Shown one piece after another: positions 17,141 to 24,529 of a DNA stretch of 64,000 nt. The stretch's first letter is position 1; each line of letters starts with the position of its first letter. Position numbers and translations under genes: made by a program. This stretch comes from Planctomycetales bacterium 71-10. Its GTDB lineage: Bacteria > Planctomycetota > Planctomycetia > Isosphaerales > Isosphaeraceae. The stretch spans positions 48,264-112,263 of the forward strand of contig MKTT01000067.1 in assembly GCA_001898385.1 (NCBI GenBank), read 5' to 3'. Under the pieces are notes generated by a model. The model had not been told where the DNA came from, made no database searches, and saw nothing but the letters and a program-made list of their open reading frames with translations.

Positions 17141-17542
17141 TTGCTTGTCTTCATCGACACCAACATCCTCATCTACCACCTCGAAGCCAATCCCGAGCTT
17201 GGAGCGAAGGCGTCGGCTCGGTTGGCGGCCCTGCATGCGGCGGGCGCTCAGGTCGTCGTGAGCGATCTGATCCGGCTGGAGTGCCGAGTCGGCCCGCTCA
17301 AGTCGGGGGATGCGATGTTGCTCTCCCGGTACGATGGTTTCTTCTCGCTCCCCAGCGTCGAGATCGTCTCCCTGACCGCCGCCGTTTGCGATCGAGCGGC
17401 GATCATCCGGGCCGGGTATGGTTTCCGCACGCCCGACGCCCTCAATCTCGCCGCCGCCGTCGAGTCGGGCTGCGGTCTCTTCCTGACCCACGATGCGAGA
17501 CTCGGTCGATTTCACGAATTGAACGTCGAGGCGCTGCCATGA
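17141..17542 (+). CDS. PIN-domain ribonuclease (VapC-type toxin)
   Basis: 133 residues from a TTG start; the first residues after it (LVFIDTNILIYHLE) are the classic PIN opening with the first catalytic Asp in FIDTN. Further acidic positions are Glu in DLIRLECRV, Asp in RTPDALNLA and Asp in LTHDARL, giving the full metal-binding set expected of a VapC RNase that cleaves tRNA or rRNA. It sits 21 bases after the antitoxin-like gene. All active-site residues are present, so it is probably functional. Confidence 0.9.
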   Translation: MLVFIDTNILIYHLEANPELGAKASARLAALHAAGAQVVVSDLIRLECRVGPLKSGDAMLLSRYDGFFSLPSVEIVSLTAAVCDRAAIIRAGYGFRTPDALNLAAAVESGCGLFLTHDARLGRFHELNVEALP

Positions 17543-17720
17543 CCACAAGGCTGCCGCAAGCCGAGGCGATCACCTTCAGATCACCGGCGTCCGGCCCGAG
17601 GAGCGGGCCAAGGTAGACGACTTCGCCGAACACCTGCTCTACCGGGAAGGGAAGCCTATCCCGCCCTCGTTCGAGGCGGTCGACGCCATCAAGGCCCCGT
17701 CGCCCGCCGCTCGTCAACTG
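17539..17720 (+). pseudogene. Possible frameshifted small gene after the toxin
   Basis: An ATG overlaps the vapC-like stop by four bases (ATGA) and opens MTTRLPQAEAITF, but this frame ends at 17616. From about 17570 another plus frame reads QITGVRPEERAKVDDFAEHL and on to SFEAVDAIKAPSPAARQLN with codon use typical of the genome. Joining the two would need one frameshift and gives a protein of about 60 residues. It runs into a dispersed repeat and antisense-overlaps the 3' end of the epimerase gene. It could be a remnant, or a chance frame. Confidence 0.3.
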
Positions 17721-18870
17721 AATCACCGCTGCGCGGCCGCCCTCTCGCGCCGGGAGGGGGGACCTCGGGGTCGGGCTTCGCGCCGAAGAGCGTCCGGCGG
17801 AGGGCCACCATCGTCGGGGTGCGGCGATGGGGGAGACGGGCGGGTTCGTCGTCGAGGAACCAGCGCACGGTGTGGGCGATGGCCTCTTCGTAGGTCAGGG
17901 CGGGGGACCAGCCGAGCTTGCGGCGGGCCTTCTCCGTGCTGTAGCTCAGGCGACGGCCCAGCAGCCACGCCCCGTAGCGCGTGACCCGCGGGGGCTTCGG
18001 GTTGCGGAGCAACCGCTCGCGAAGCTCCAGCGCGAAGCCGCCGTAGAACGCGTACCAATAAGGATAGCGGAACGTCGGCCGCGCGACGCCCACCGCGTCG
18101 GCCAGCATGTCGAGGAACTGGCGCTGGGTGATCGCCGAGTGGCTGGTGACGTTGTACGCCTCGCCCGTCGAGGCCGGGTCGTCGGCCGCGAGGATCATGG
18201 CGTCGGCGACCACGCCGGCGTACACCGCGCTCAGGGGGTTGTCGCCGGGGCCGACGAGCGAGACCCGGCCCCAGCGGTACTCCCGGATCATGCGCGGGAT
18301 CGTCGTCCGGTCGCGCTCGCCGAAGATCCAGCTCGGCCGGATCACGGTGAGGGGGAGCCGGCCCGCGTCGGAGAGGCCCCAGAGGAGCCGTTCGCAGTCG
18401 ACCTTGCTGCGGGTGTAGTAGTCCAGCGGCCAGATGTTCTCGCCCAGCGGGTGGCCCTCGGCGATCGGCTCCTCGCGGTCTCGGGGGTGGCCGTAGGCGC
18501 TCGTGGAGCTGACGTGGACGAACCGCGAGACGCCCGCCCGCGCGGCGGCCTCGGCGAGCGTCCGGGTGGCGTCGATGCAGCCGACCTGGAACTCGCTCCA
18601 ACTCCCCCAGTCGCCGACCTTCGCGGCGCAGTGATAGACGACGTCCACGCCGTCCAGCGCCCGCTCCACGGCCGGGACGTCCAGGAGGTCGCCGCGCGCC
18701 GGCTCGACGCCGATGGCGTCGAGGAACGCCGTGTCGGAGGAAGGCCGGACCAGGGCGCGGACGCGGTCGCCGCGGGCGCGGAGACGCTCGACGAGGTGGC
18801 TCCCCAGCAGGCCGGTGGCCCCGGTGACGAGGGCGCGGCGGGGCGTCTCGGGTCGGCCGTCCTCGTTCAT
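17689..18870 (-). CDS. NAD(P)-dependent epimerase/dehydratase (extended SDR)
   Basis: 393 residues. The Rossmann motif VTGATGLLGSHL (residues 14-25), the catalytic serine region HVSSTSAYG and the catalytic pair YYTRSK place it in the extended SDR family, near 3-beta-hydroxysteroid dehydrogenase / sugar-nucleotide epimerase types; the substrate cannot be told. The ATG at 18870 overlaps the stop of the Fur-type gene by four bases (ATGA), so the two are translationally coupled. The last 50 or so residues (after TLFGAKPDPEVPP) are encoded by a dispersed repeat and look unlike the family, suggesting that the original stop was lost. Confidence 0.85.
   Translation of the reverse strand: MNEDGRPETPRRALVTGATGLLGSHLVERLRARGDRVRALVRPSSDTAFLDAIGVEPARGDLLDVPAVERALDGVDVVYHCAAKVGDWGSWSEFQVGCIDATRTLAEAAARAGVSRFVHVSSTSAYGHPRDREEPIAEGHPLGENIWPLDYYTRSKVDCERLLWGLSDAGRLPLTVIRPSWIFGERDRTTIPRMIREYRWGRVSLVGPGDNPLSAVYAGVVADAMILAADDPASTGEAYNVTSHSAITQRQFLDMLADAVGVARPTFRYPYWYAFYGGFALELRERLLRNPKPPRVTRYGAWLLGRRLSYSTEKARRKLGWSPALTYEEAIAHTVRWFLDDEPARLPHRRTPTMVALRRTLFGAKPDPEVPPPGARGRPRSGDSVDERRATGP
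17719..17763 (+). repeat. Dispersed repeat, second family, inside the epimerase 3' end
   Basis: Shares a 21-base exact stretch (17726-17746) with 5056-5076, followed by a degenerate CCCTCTCGC...GGGAGGGGG hairpin. Read on the minus strand, it encodes part of the Arg/Gly-rich C-terminal tail of the epimerase. Confidence 0.65.
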
Positions 18871-19337
18871 GAGTCCTCGCCCGCCTCGCCGCATCGGTCG
18901 CAGACGCCGTAGAGGACGACGTCGCGCCCGCTGACGACGAACCCCGGCGGGGCCATGCCTTCGAAGCCCATCGTGCAGCCGGGGATGTCGTACGCGCGGC
19001 CGCAGGCGTTGCAGATGAAATGGTGGTGGTGATTCAGGGCCGCGTCCCGGTGCTCGTAGCGGTCGGACGAGCCGGGCAGGGGGACGGCGATGAGGTCGCC
19101 CTCCTCGATCAGGCTCTTGATGGTCCGATAGACGGTGGCCACGCCCAGCCCCGGCACGTCCCGCTGGGCCAATTCCAGGACCTCCACGGCGCTCAGGGGG
19201 CGGCCGGCCTCGCGGAGCGATCGGCGGATCGCCTTGCGCTGGGCGGTGTTTCGACTCAAGACCTCGGCCCTCGCGATCGCGGCGCGACGTGGCGGGGGCT
19301 CGCACCCCCCCGGCATGGAAAGACCGATTATCGACAT
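18867..19337 (-). CDS. Fur-family transcriptional regulator
   Basis: 156 residues. A winged helix (TAQRKAIRRSLREAGRPLSA and ATVYRTIKSLIEEGDL) precedes the metal-binding region: four consecutive histidines at HHHHFICNACG and two CxxC pairs (CNAC, CDRC), the structural zinc site of Fur/PerR/Zur. Which metal or peroxide signal it senses cannot be decided. The start at 19337 gives a 24-residue lead; an internal ATG eight codons in is also possible. It lies 42 bases after the porin gene and overlaps the epimerase start, so all three may share a transcript. Confidence 0.9.
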   Translation of the reverse strand: MSIIGLSMPGGCEPPPRRAAIARAEVLSRNTAQRKAIRRSLREAGRPLSAVEVLELAQRDVPGLGVATVYRTIKSLIEEGDLIAVPLPGSSDRYEHRDAALNHHHHFICNACGRAYDIPGCTMGFEGMAPPGFVVSGRDVVLYGVCDRCGEAGEDS

Positions 19338-19379
19338 CCGCGCCGAAACCTCAAGGGGACCGACCGGCTCCCGCCCAAT

Positions 19380-20993
19380 TCAATAGTAGAGCTGGCCGCG
19401 GATCCAGAAGAGGTCGTTGACCTTGCTGCGCAGGTCGGTGTTGAGTTGGATGGGCGTGTCGTAGTACGAGCGCTGCCAGTCGAGATAGATCTTCAGGTAG
19501 CTGGTGAGATACCAGTTGAGGCCGACGTCGGTCATCCCCATGCCGCGGGTCCACCTCTCGGGGTCGGCGAGCCCGGCCCGGAAGACCTCCTCGCCGAGTT
19601 CCAGCTTGCTATAGCGGGCGAACAGCTCCACGGCCCCGGGCCCCCACGAATTGCGGTTGGGGTCGAACGGGCGGAGGGGATCGACGCGGCTGCGGTCGCG
19701 CACCTTCTCGCCGGTGATGAAGTAGGCGAGGGTGAAGTGGTTCCCCGTCACGGGGATGGAGAACAGGCGGAATGGGATGCCGCTGCGGGTGTAGTGGTCG
19801 CGGCTGGTCTGCCATTCGGCCTCGAACGACATCCCGCCGACGTACCAGGCCAGGTGGGCGGCGCCGGCCTCGTGGGGCCCGCTGAGGAAGGCGTCCTCCT
19901 CGAAGTCGAGGAAGATCGACGTGGCGCGACGGGCCGCCTCGTCGTTCTCGGACGACTGGAGCGAGGTCCGCAGGGGCAAGGGATGCTGGGGGACGATCTG
20001 CCGCCCCAGATACCCAGAGATCCCCACGTTGAAGTCTCGCAGGAACGGGAACCGTTCGGAGTTCAGGAACGGCTTGAAGTTGAAGTACGAGACGACGTCG
20101 CGGGTGGTGTTCTCGTCGGCGACGCCGGTGAGGTGGCCGTCGAAGCCGCCGAAGGCGTACTGGAGCCGCTCGTCCAGCAGGCGGCCGTGGGCCATGAGGC
20201 CGGCGGACCGCGAGAGGCCGAAGTTGAGCGGGAACAGCGAGCGCTCGGGGGTGATGAAGTATTGCTCCAGGTGGTCGTACCAGTCGTAGCTGTACGGGAC
20301 CAGGGTCCGGCCGAATTTCAGGCGGAAGCGGGGGCTGAAGTTGACGTCGACGTTGCCGTCGAGCAGGTCCCAGACCCCTTCGACGCTGCGCTGGACGGAC
20401 AACTCGTAGTCGAAGAGGCGCGTCAGGCTGCCTTCGAAGTAGATGCGGACGCGGGGGATGTAGAGGCCGCTGGAGGCCGGCCGCTGGTCGTTGGGCGAGA
20501 AGACCTTGAAGTCGGTCTGGTCCAGGAGGCGGAAGCGGAGCTGGTACTCGTCGTCCCAGGTCTTCAGCCCGAAGCCCTCCTCGCCGAAGACGCCGCGGAC
20601 CGGGAAGTTCTTCCAGGCGTCCTCGGCGTCGGCCGCCGCCGGGCCGGTCTCGTCGTCGGGCGAGGATCGGTCCTTGTCGGACGGTGCGTCGCGGAAGCGT
20701 TCGGGCCCCGGCTCGCCGAGGGGCAGGGGGGCGAGGCGCGTCGCCGGGCCCTCCGGCTCGCCGTCGGCGAGGCGTCGCCGCAGGTCGTCGTACTTCCCTT
20801 CGAGGGAGCGATAGCGCTCGTCGGCCTCCCGGCGCTCGCGCTCGGAGCGGTCGAGCCGTTCGAGGATGGCGCGGTTCATGGCCTCCAGGTCGCGGAGGCG
20901 GGCGTCCAGGGCGTCGGCCGGCGGGCGCGCGGGCTCGTCGGCCGCGGCGGTCGCGACCAGCGTCGCCAGCATCAGGAACGCCGCGGATCGCAT
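19380..20993 (-). CDS. Outer-membrane porin, OprP/OprO-like
   Basis: 537 residues. Signal peptide (MRSAAFLMLATLVATAAA), then an N-terminal coiled coil (about residues 30-75), an acidic linker, and a beta-rich domain with alternating aromatic/charged strands, for example PRVRIYFEGSLTRLFDYEL, KFGRTLVPYSYDWYDHL and the C-terminal VGLNWYLTSYLKIYLDWQRS. This matches the phosphate-selective porin O/P family common in planctomycetes. The coiled coil would sit in the periplasm. It is divergent from the adaptor/M50 operon across 349 bases and may supply an outer-membrane channel for it; that link is inference. Confidence 0.85.
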   Translation of the reverse strand: MRSAAFLMLATLVATAAADEPARPPADALDARLRDLEAMNRAILERLDRSERERREADERYRSLEGKYDDLRRRLADGEPEGPATRLAPLPLGEPGPERFRDAPSDKDRSSPDDETGPAAADAEDAWKNFPVRGVFGEEGFGLKTWDDEYQLRFRLLDQTDFKVFSPNDQRPASSGLYIPRVRIYFEGSLTRLFDYELSVQRSVEGVWDLLDGNVDVNFSPRFRLKFGRTLVPYSYDWYDHLEQYFITPERSLFPLNFGLSRSAGLMAHGRLLDERLQYAFGGFDGHLTGVADENTTRDVVSYFNFKPFLNSERFPFLRDFNVGISGYLGRQIVPQHPLPLRTSLQSSENDEAARRATSIFLDFEEDAFLSGPHEAGAAHLAWYVGGMSFEAEWQTSRDHYTRSGIPFRLFSIPVTGNHFTLAYFITGEKVRDRSRVDPLRPFDPNRNSWGPGAVELFARYSKLELGEEVFRAGLADPERWTRGMGMTDVGLNWYLTSYLKIYLDWQRSYYDTPIQLNTDLRSKVNDLFWIRGQLYY

Positions 20994-21342
20994 GGAGATT
21001 CGGTGGATCCTCCCGCCGGACGACTGGCCGCCGGCCGGCGTCGCCCGTCGAGGATTATCGGTCGCACCGAAGGGCCGACTTTGATCGCAGGCCGGGAATT
21101 CGGGCGATTCGATCTCGCTCGCATGCAACGGGTTGCGTCGCGGCGTCGGGCCCCGCGGCGGTTTTTCGACGGCGGCGTCAGGAAGGTGCGAGGATTGGTC
21201 GTCCCGTTGTCTGCGTCAAGCTGCCTCGCGCGTCGGGCGACGTGGATCGGTCCGGGCGGGCGGGTGTCGGCGGTCGCCGATGTGGACGAGGACATCGCCG
21301 GGGAGCGCAGTCGGCCCCGGCCCTTCACGAACTGGTGCCACC
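20994..21342. promoter_or_regulatory. Divergent promoter region, porin versus adaptor operon
   Basis: 349 bases without a supported gene, between the divergent starts at 20993 (minus) and 21343 (plus). It should carry both promoters. I saw no clear -35/-10 pair or long dyad; a TTTTTC run lies at about 21163-21168. Confidence 0.4.
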
Positions 21343-23439
21343 ATGCCGGAAGAAACCATCGACGCCGGTCTGCTCGAGCAGACGAAGAACCAGATCCGCA
21401 AGCTGGTGGCCGAGATCGCCGACCTCGCCGAGTCGGACGTCCAGCCCGCCGAGTTCTACGGCGAGTTCCTCAACCGCGCCGTGGCCGCCACCGCGGCGTC
21501 CGGCGGCGCCTTCTGGCTGCTCGACGGCCGGGGCGGGCTCCGGCTCCAGTATCACCTGGACTTCGCCCAGACCGGCCTGATGGACGGCCGCGTGAAGACC
21601 GCCCCGCACGACGCGCTGCTGGGCTGCATGATCCAGGCGTCGCAGCCCCAGGTGATCCCCCCCGGCGCGGTCATCGAGGGGATGCCCCAGGCGTTCAACC
21701 CGACCCACCTGGCGATCATCCTGGCCCCCCTGATCGTGGACAAGCAGGTGGTGGGCCTGCTGGAAGTCCTGATGGATCCGGCCCGGCGGGCCGCCCAGCA
21801 GAAGAGCACCCTCCGGTTCGTGGGCGACCTGGCCGACCTGGCGGCGAACTATCTGAAGAACCGCCAGATGCGGCAGATGGCCTCGCAGCAGCGGATGTGG
21901 AACCAGCTGGAGACCTTCACCCACCAGATCCACCACACGCTCGACTTCAAGGAGACCGCCTACGCCGTCGTCAACGACGGCAAGCGGCTGGTCGGCTGCG
22001 ACCGCATGAGCGTCGCCCTGAAGCTCTCCGGCCGCACGATGGTCGAGGCCATCAGCGGCCAGGAGGTCGTCGAGCAGCGCTCCAACCAGGTCCGCGAGCT
22101 GACCAAGCTCTGCAAGGCCGTCATCCGGTCGGGCGAGGACCTGGTCTACACCGGCCACACCGAGGGCTTCGCCCCCGACCTCCGCGACGCCCTGGAGATG
22201 TACGTCGACGAGTCCGGCTCCAAGGCCGTCGCCGTCGTCCTCCTGTACAAGCCCGAGAAGGAGGAGGGGGCCGAGCGCAAGGAGAAGGTCCCCTACGGCT
22301 GCCTGGTCTCCGAGCAGATCGGCGACGAGGTCGCCCCGACCGACATGCACGCCCGGACCGAGGTCGTGGCCCGGCACTCCTCGACGGCCCTCTGGAACGC
22401 CCAGGAGCACCACCGGATCTTCCTCCGGCCGGTCCTCAAGGCGATGGGCTCCCCCTGGCGGCTCCTGCGGGGCCGGACGCTGGCGAAGATCCTCGCCGTC
22501 CTGGGCCTGATCGTCGCCCTGATCGGCGTCCTGACCTTCGTCCCCTGGAACCTCCGCATCGAGGGCCGCGGCTCCCTGATGCCCGAGCAGCGCAGCATCG
22601 TCTACGCCCCGGACCAGGGGATCATCGCCGAGGTCCCCGTCGAGCACGGTCAGCGTGTCAAGAAGGGCGACCTCATCGCCCGCCTCGACAGCCGCAAGCT
22701 GGACCGCGAGCTGAAAGAACTCCAGGCCCAGCACAACAAGGCGACCTCGCAGGGCCTGATCCTCCAGCAGCAGGAGCAGGCCGCCAGCCAGCGCGAGCAG
22801 AACCGGCAGGAGGGGTTGCAACTGGTCGCCCAGCGCACCGAGGCCCAGATCACGGCCAAGAGCACCGCCCAGCAGATCGAGATCGTCAAGGAGCAGATCG
22901 AGCAGCTCTCGGTTCGGGCCCCGCACGACGGGATCATCACCACCTGGGAGGTGAAGACGAACCTCTTCGGCCGCCCGGTCGACATCGGCACCGAGCTGCT
23001 CCAGCTCGCCGAGACCGACGGCGAGTGGGTCCTGGAGGTCGAGGTCCCCGACGACGACATGGGCCCGGTCCTGGCCGCCCAGGCGAGGCTGGAGGACGAG
23101 ATCAAGTCCGGGGCCAAGCAGCCCGGCGCCGCCCTCTCGGCCTACTTCGTCGTGATGACCGAGCCCGAGCACCGCTACCAGGGCTACGTCCGTCGGATCG
23201 CCTCCAAGGCCGAGACCAAGGCCGAGAGCGCCGAGCAGCGCCACACCGTCAAGGTGACCGTCGGCTTCAACGAGGCCGTCCGCAACGAGTTCCTCGCCCG
23301 CAACCAGGAGTTCCGCCCCGGCGCCGAGGTCCGCGCCCGGATCGACTGCGGCGACGCCCGCCTGGCCTACGTCCTGTTCCGCAAGGTCGTCCAGGTGTGG
23401 CACGAGTCGGTCCTGTTCCGCTGGCCGTTCCTCCGCTGA
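21343..23439 (+). CDS. GAF-domain HlyD-type membrane adaptor
   Basis: 698 residues. The cytoplasmic N-terminal half contains two GAF-like regions (about residues 25-170 and 195-345), the first with a predicted coiled-coil edge (RQMASQQRMWNQLETF between them). A single membrane helix near residues 384-402 (LAVLGLIVALIGVLTFV) is followed by a HlyD/RND-type adaptor: half a lipoyl barrel (YAPDQGIIAEVPVEHGQRVKKG), a glutamine-rich coiled-coil hairpin (about residues 445-525), the second half-barrel (LSVRAPHDGIITTWEV) and a beta-barrel/membrane-proximal domain. The GAF domains suggest that a cytoplasmic ligand controls the transport machine. First gene of the adaptor - adaptor - M50 set. Confidence 0.85.
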   Translation: MPEETIDAGLLEQTKNQIRKLVAEIADLAESDVQPAEFYGEFLNRAVAATAASGGAFWLLDGRGGLRLQYHLDFAQTGLMDGRVKTAPHDALLGCMIQASQPQVIPPGAVIEGMPQAFNPTHLAIILAPLIVDKQVVGLLEVLMDPARRAAQQKSTLRFVGDLADLAANYLKNRQMRQMASQQRMWNQLETFTHQIHHTLDFKETAYAVVNDGKRLVGCDRMSVALKLSGRTMVEAISGQEVVEQRSNQVRELTKLCKAVIRSGEDLVYTGHTEGFAPDLRDALEMYVDESGSKAVAVVLLYKPEKEEGAERKEKVPYGCLVSEQIGDEVAPTDMHARTEVVARHSSTALWNAQEHHRIFLRPVLKAMGSPWRLLRGRTLAKILAVLGLIVALIGVLTFVPWNLRIEGRGSLMPEQRSIVYAPDQGIIAEVPVEHGQRVKKGDLIARLDSRKLDRELKELQAQHNKATSQGLILQQQEQAASQREQNRQEGLQLVAQRTEAQITAKSTAQQIEIVKEQIEQLSVRAPHDGIITTWEVKTNLFGRPVDIGTELLQLAETDGEWVLEVEVPDDDMGPVLAAQARLEDEIKSGAKQPGAALSAYFVVMTEPEHRYQGYVRRIASKAETKAESAEQRHTVKVTVGFNEAVRNEFLARNQEFRPGAEVRARIDCGDARLAYVLFRKVVQVWHESVLFRWPFLR

Positions 23440-23464
23440 GCCGAGGACCGCAGCCCGAAGCCCC

Positions 23465-23490
23465 GGGGCCCGGCGCGTCGGCCGGGCCCC
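23465..23490 (+). other. Intercistronic hairpin between the two adaptor genes
   Basis: GGGGCCCGG / CCGGGCCCC, a perfect 9-bp stem with an 8-base loop, lies in the 93-base gap between the adaptor genes. With no T-run and the same-strand genes continuing, it more likely tunes mRNA stability or partial termination than ends the transcript. Confidence 0.5.
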
Positions 23491-23532
23491 ACCCGCACAC
23501 CGCACCCGACCGTCCGTGGAGGATCGCACCGC

Positions 23533-24465
23533 ATGTCGCCCCTCAAGACCGCCGCGTCCGTGGCCCTCGGAACCCTGGCGACCCTGTCGGCCGCCGCCTT
23601 CGGCCAGGGCGGGGCCGCCCCGGCCCCCTCCGCCGCCACGCTCGTCCTCGATTCGCACGAGAACCTGGCCACCATCCAGTGGATCCAGGTCTCCGACGTC
23701 GCCGCCCTCCGCGAGGGGGTCATCGAGAAGATGGAGCTCCAGCTCGGCGACGCCGTCCAGGAAGGGGGCGTCATCGGCACCCTCCACAAGGAGATCGCCG
23801 AGCTGACCGTCGCCAAGAGCAAGCTCGCCGCCGAGAACCAGGGCCCCGCCCTCAAGGCCGACGCCGCCAAGGAGGTCGCGGCCGCCGTCGTCGCCCGCAA
23901 CCGCCGCCTCCTCCAGCGCAAGCCCGACCTGGTCTCGCAGGAGGAGGTCACCAAGGCCGAGGGCGAGCTGAAGGTCGCCGAGGCCCAGCTCAAGGAGGCC
24001 CAGGAGCAGGACGCCATCAACGAGGCCGAATTGGCCCTGGCCGAGGAGATGCTCCGGGAGCATACGATCGTCGCCCCGTTCAGCGGCGTGATCATCAAGC
24101 GCTACAAGGAGCCGAGCGAGAGCGTCCAGGCCAACACCGCCGTCGTGAAGATCGGCAACCTCTCGCGGCTGGCCGCCAACGCCTTCGTCCCGCTGGAGTA
24201 CGTCTCCCGCGTGAAGGTCGGCCAGGTCGTCGAGCTCCAGCCCCGCCTGGAGGGGACCTCCGGCGACCAGCCCATCGAGCGCAAGACCTTCCGCGGCGTC
24301 ATCAAGTTCGTCGACCCGGAGATCCAGCCGATCAACGAGACCGCCGTGCGGATCCGCGTCGAGTTCGAGAACACCGACCTGGCCCTGAAGCCGGGCCTCA
24401 AGGCGGCGATGACCATCTTCCTCGACGACGCCGTCGCCGCGCGGCCCGCCGCCACCGCCCGCTGA
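23533..24465 (+). CDS. Exported HlyD/RND-type adaptor protein
   Basis: 310 residues with a signal peptide (residues 1-25, TLATLSAAAFGQG). The layout is that of a membrane-fusion protein: half lipoyl barrel (SDVAALREGVIEKMELQLGD), an alpha hairpin of about 90 residues (SKLAAENQGP... EEMLREHT), second half-barrel (HTIVAPFSGVIIKRYKEPSE) and a beta-barrel domain (PLEYVSRVKVGQVVELQPRL). It should act in the periplasm as a partner of the neighbouring membrane adaptors. It is the second gene of the set, 93 bases after the GAF adaptor and 64 bases before the M50 fusion. Confidence 0.88.
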   Translation: MSPLKTAASVALGTLATLSAAAFGQGGAAPAPSAATLVLDSHENLATIQWIQVSDVAALREGVIEKMELQLGDAVQEGGVIGTLHKEIAELTVAKSKLAAENQGPALKADAAKEVAAAVVARNRRLLQRKPDLVSQEEVTKAEGELKVAEAQLKEAQEQDAINEAELALAEEMLREHTIVAPFSGVIIKRYKEPSESVQANTAVVKIGNLSRLAANAFVPLEYVSRVKVGQVVELQPRLEGTSGDQPIERKTFRGVIKFVDPEIQPINETAVRIRVEFENTDLALKPGLKAAMTIFLDDAVAARPAATAR

Positions 24466-24529
24466 CACGAGCCGGACCCGCACGGAGCCCGAGGACGCCC
24501 CGACTGGACCCGCCGAGGATCGCCGATCG

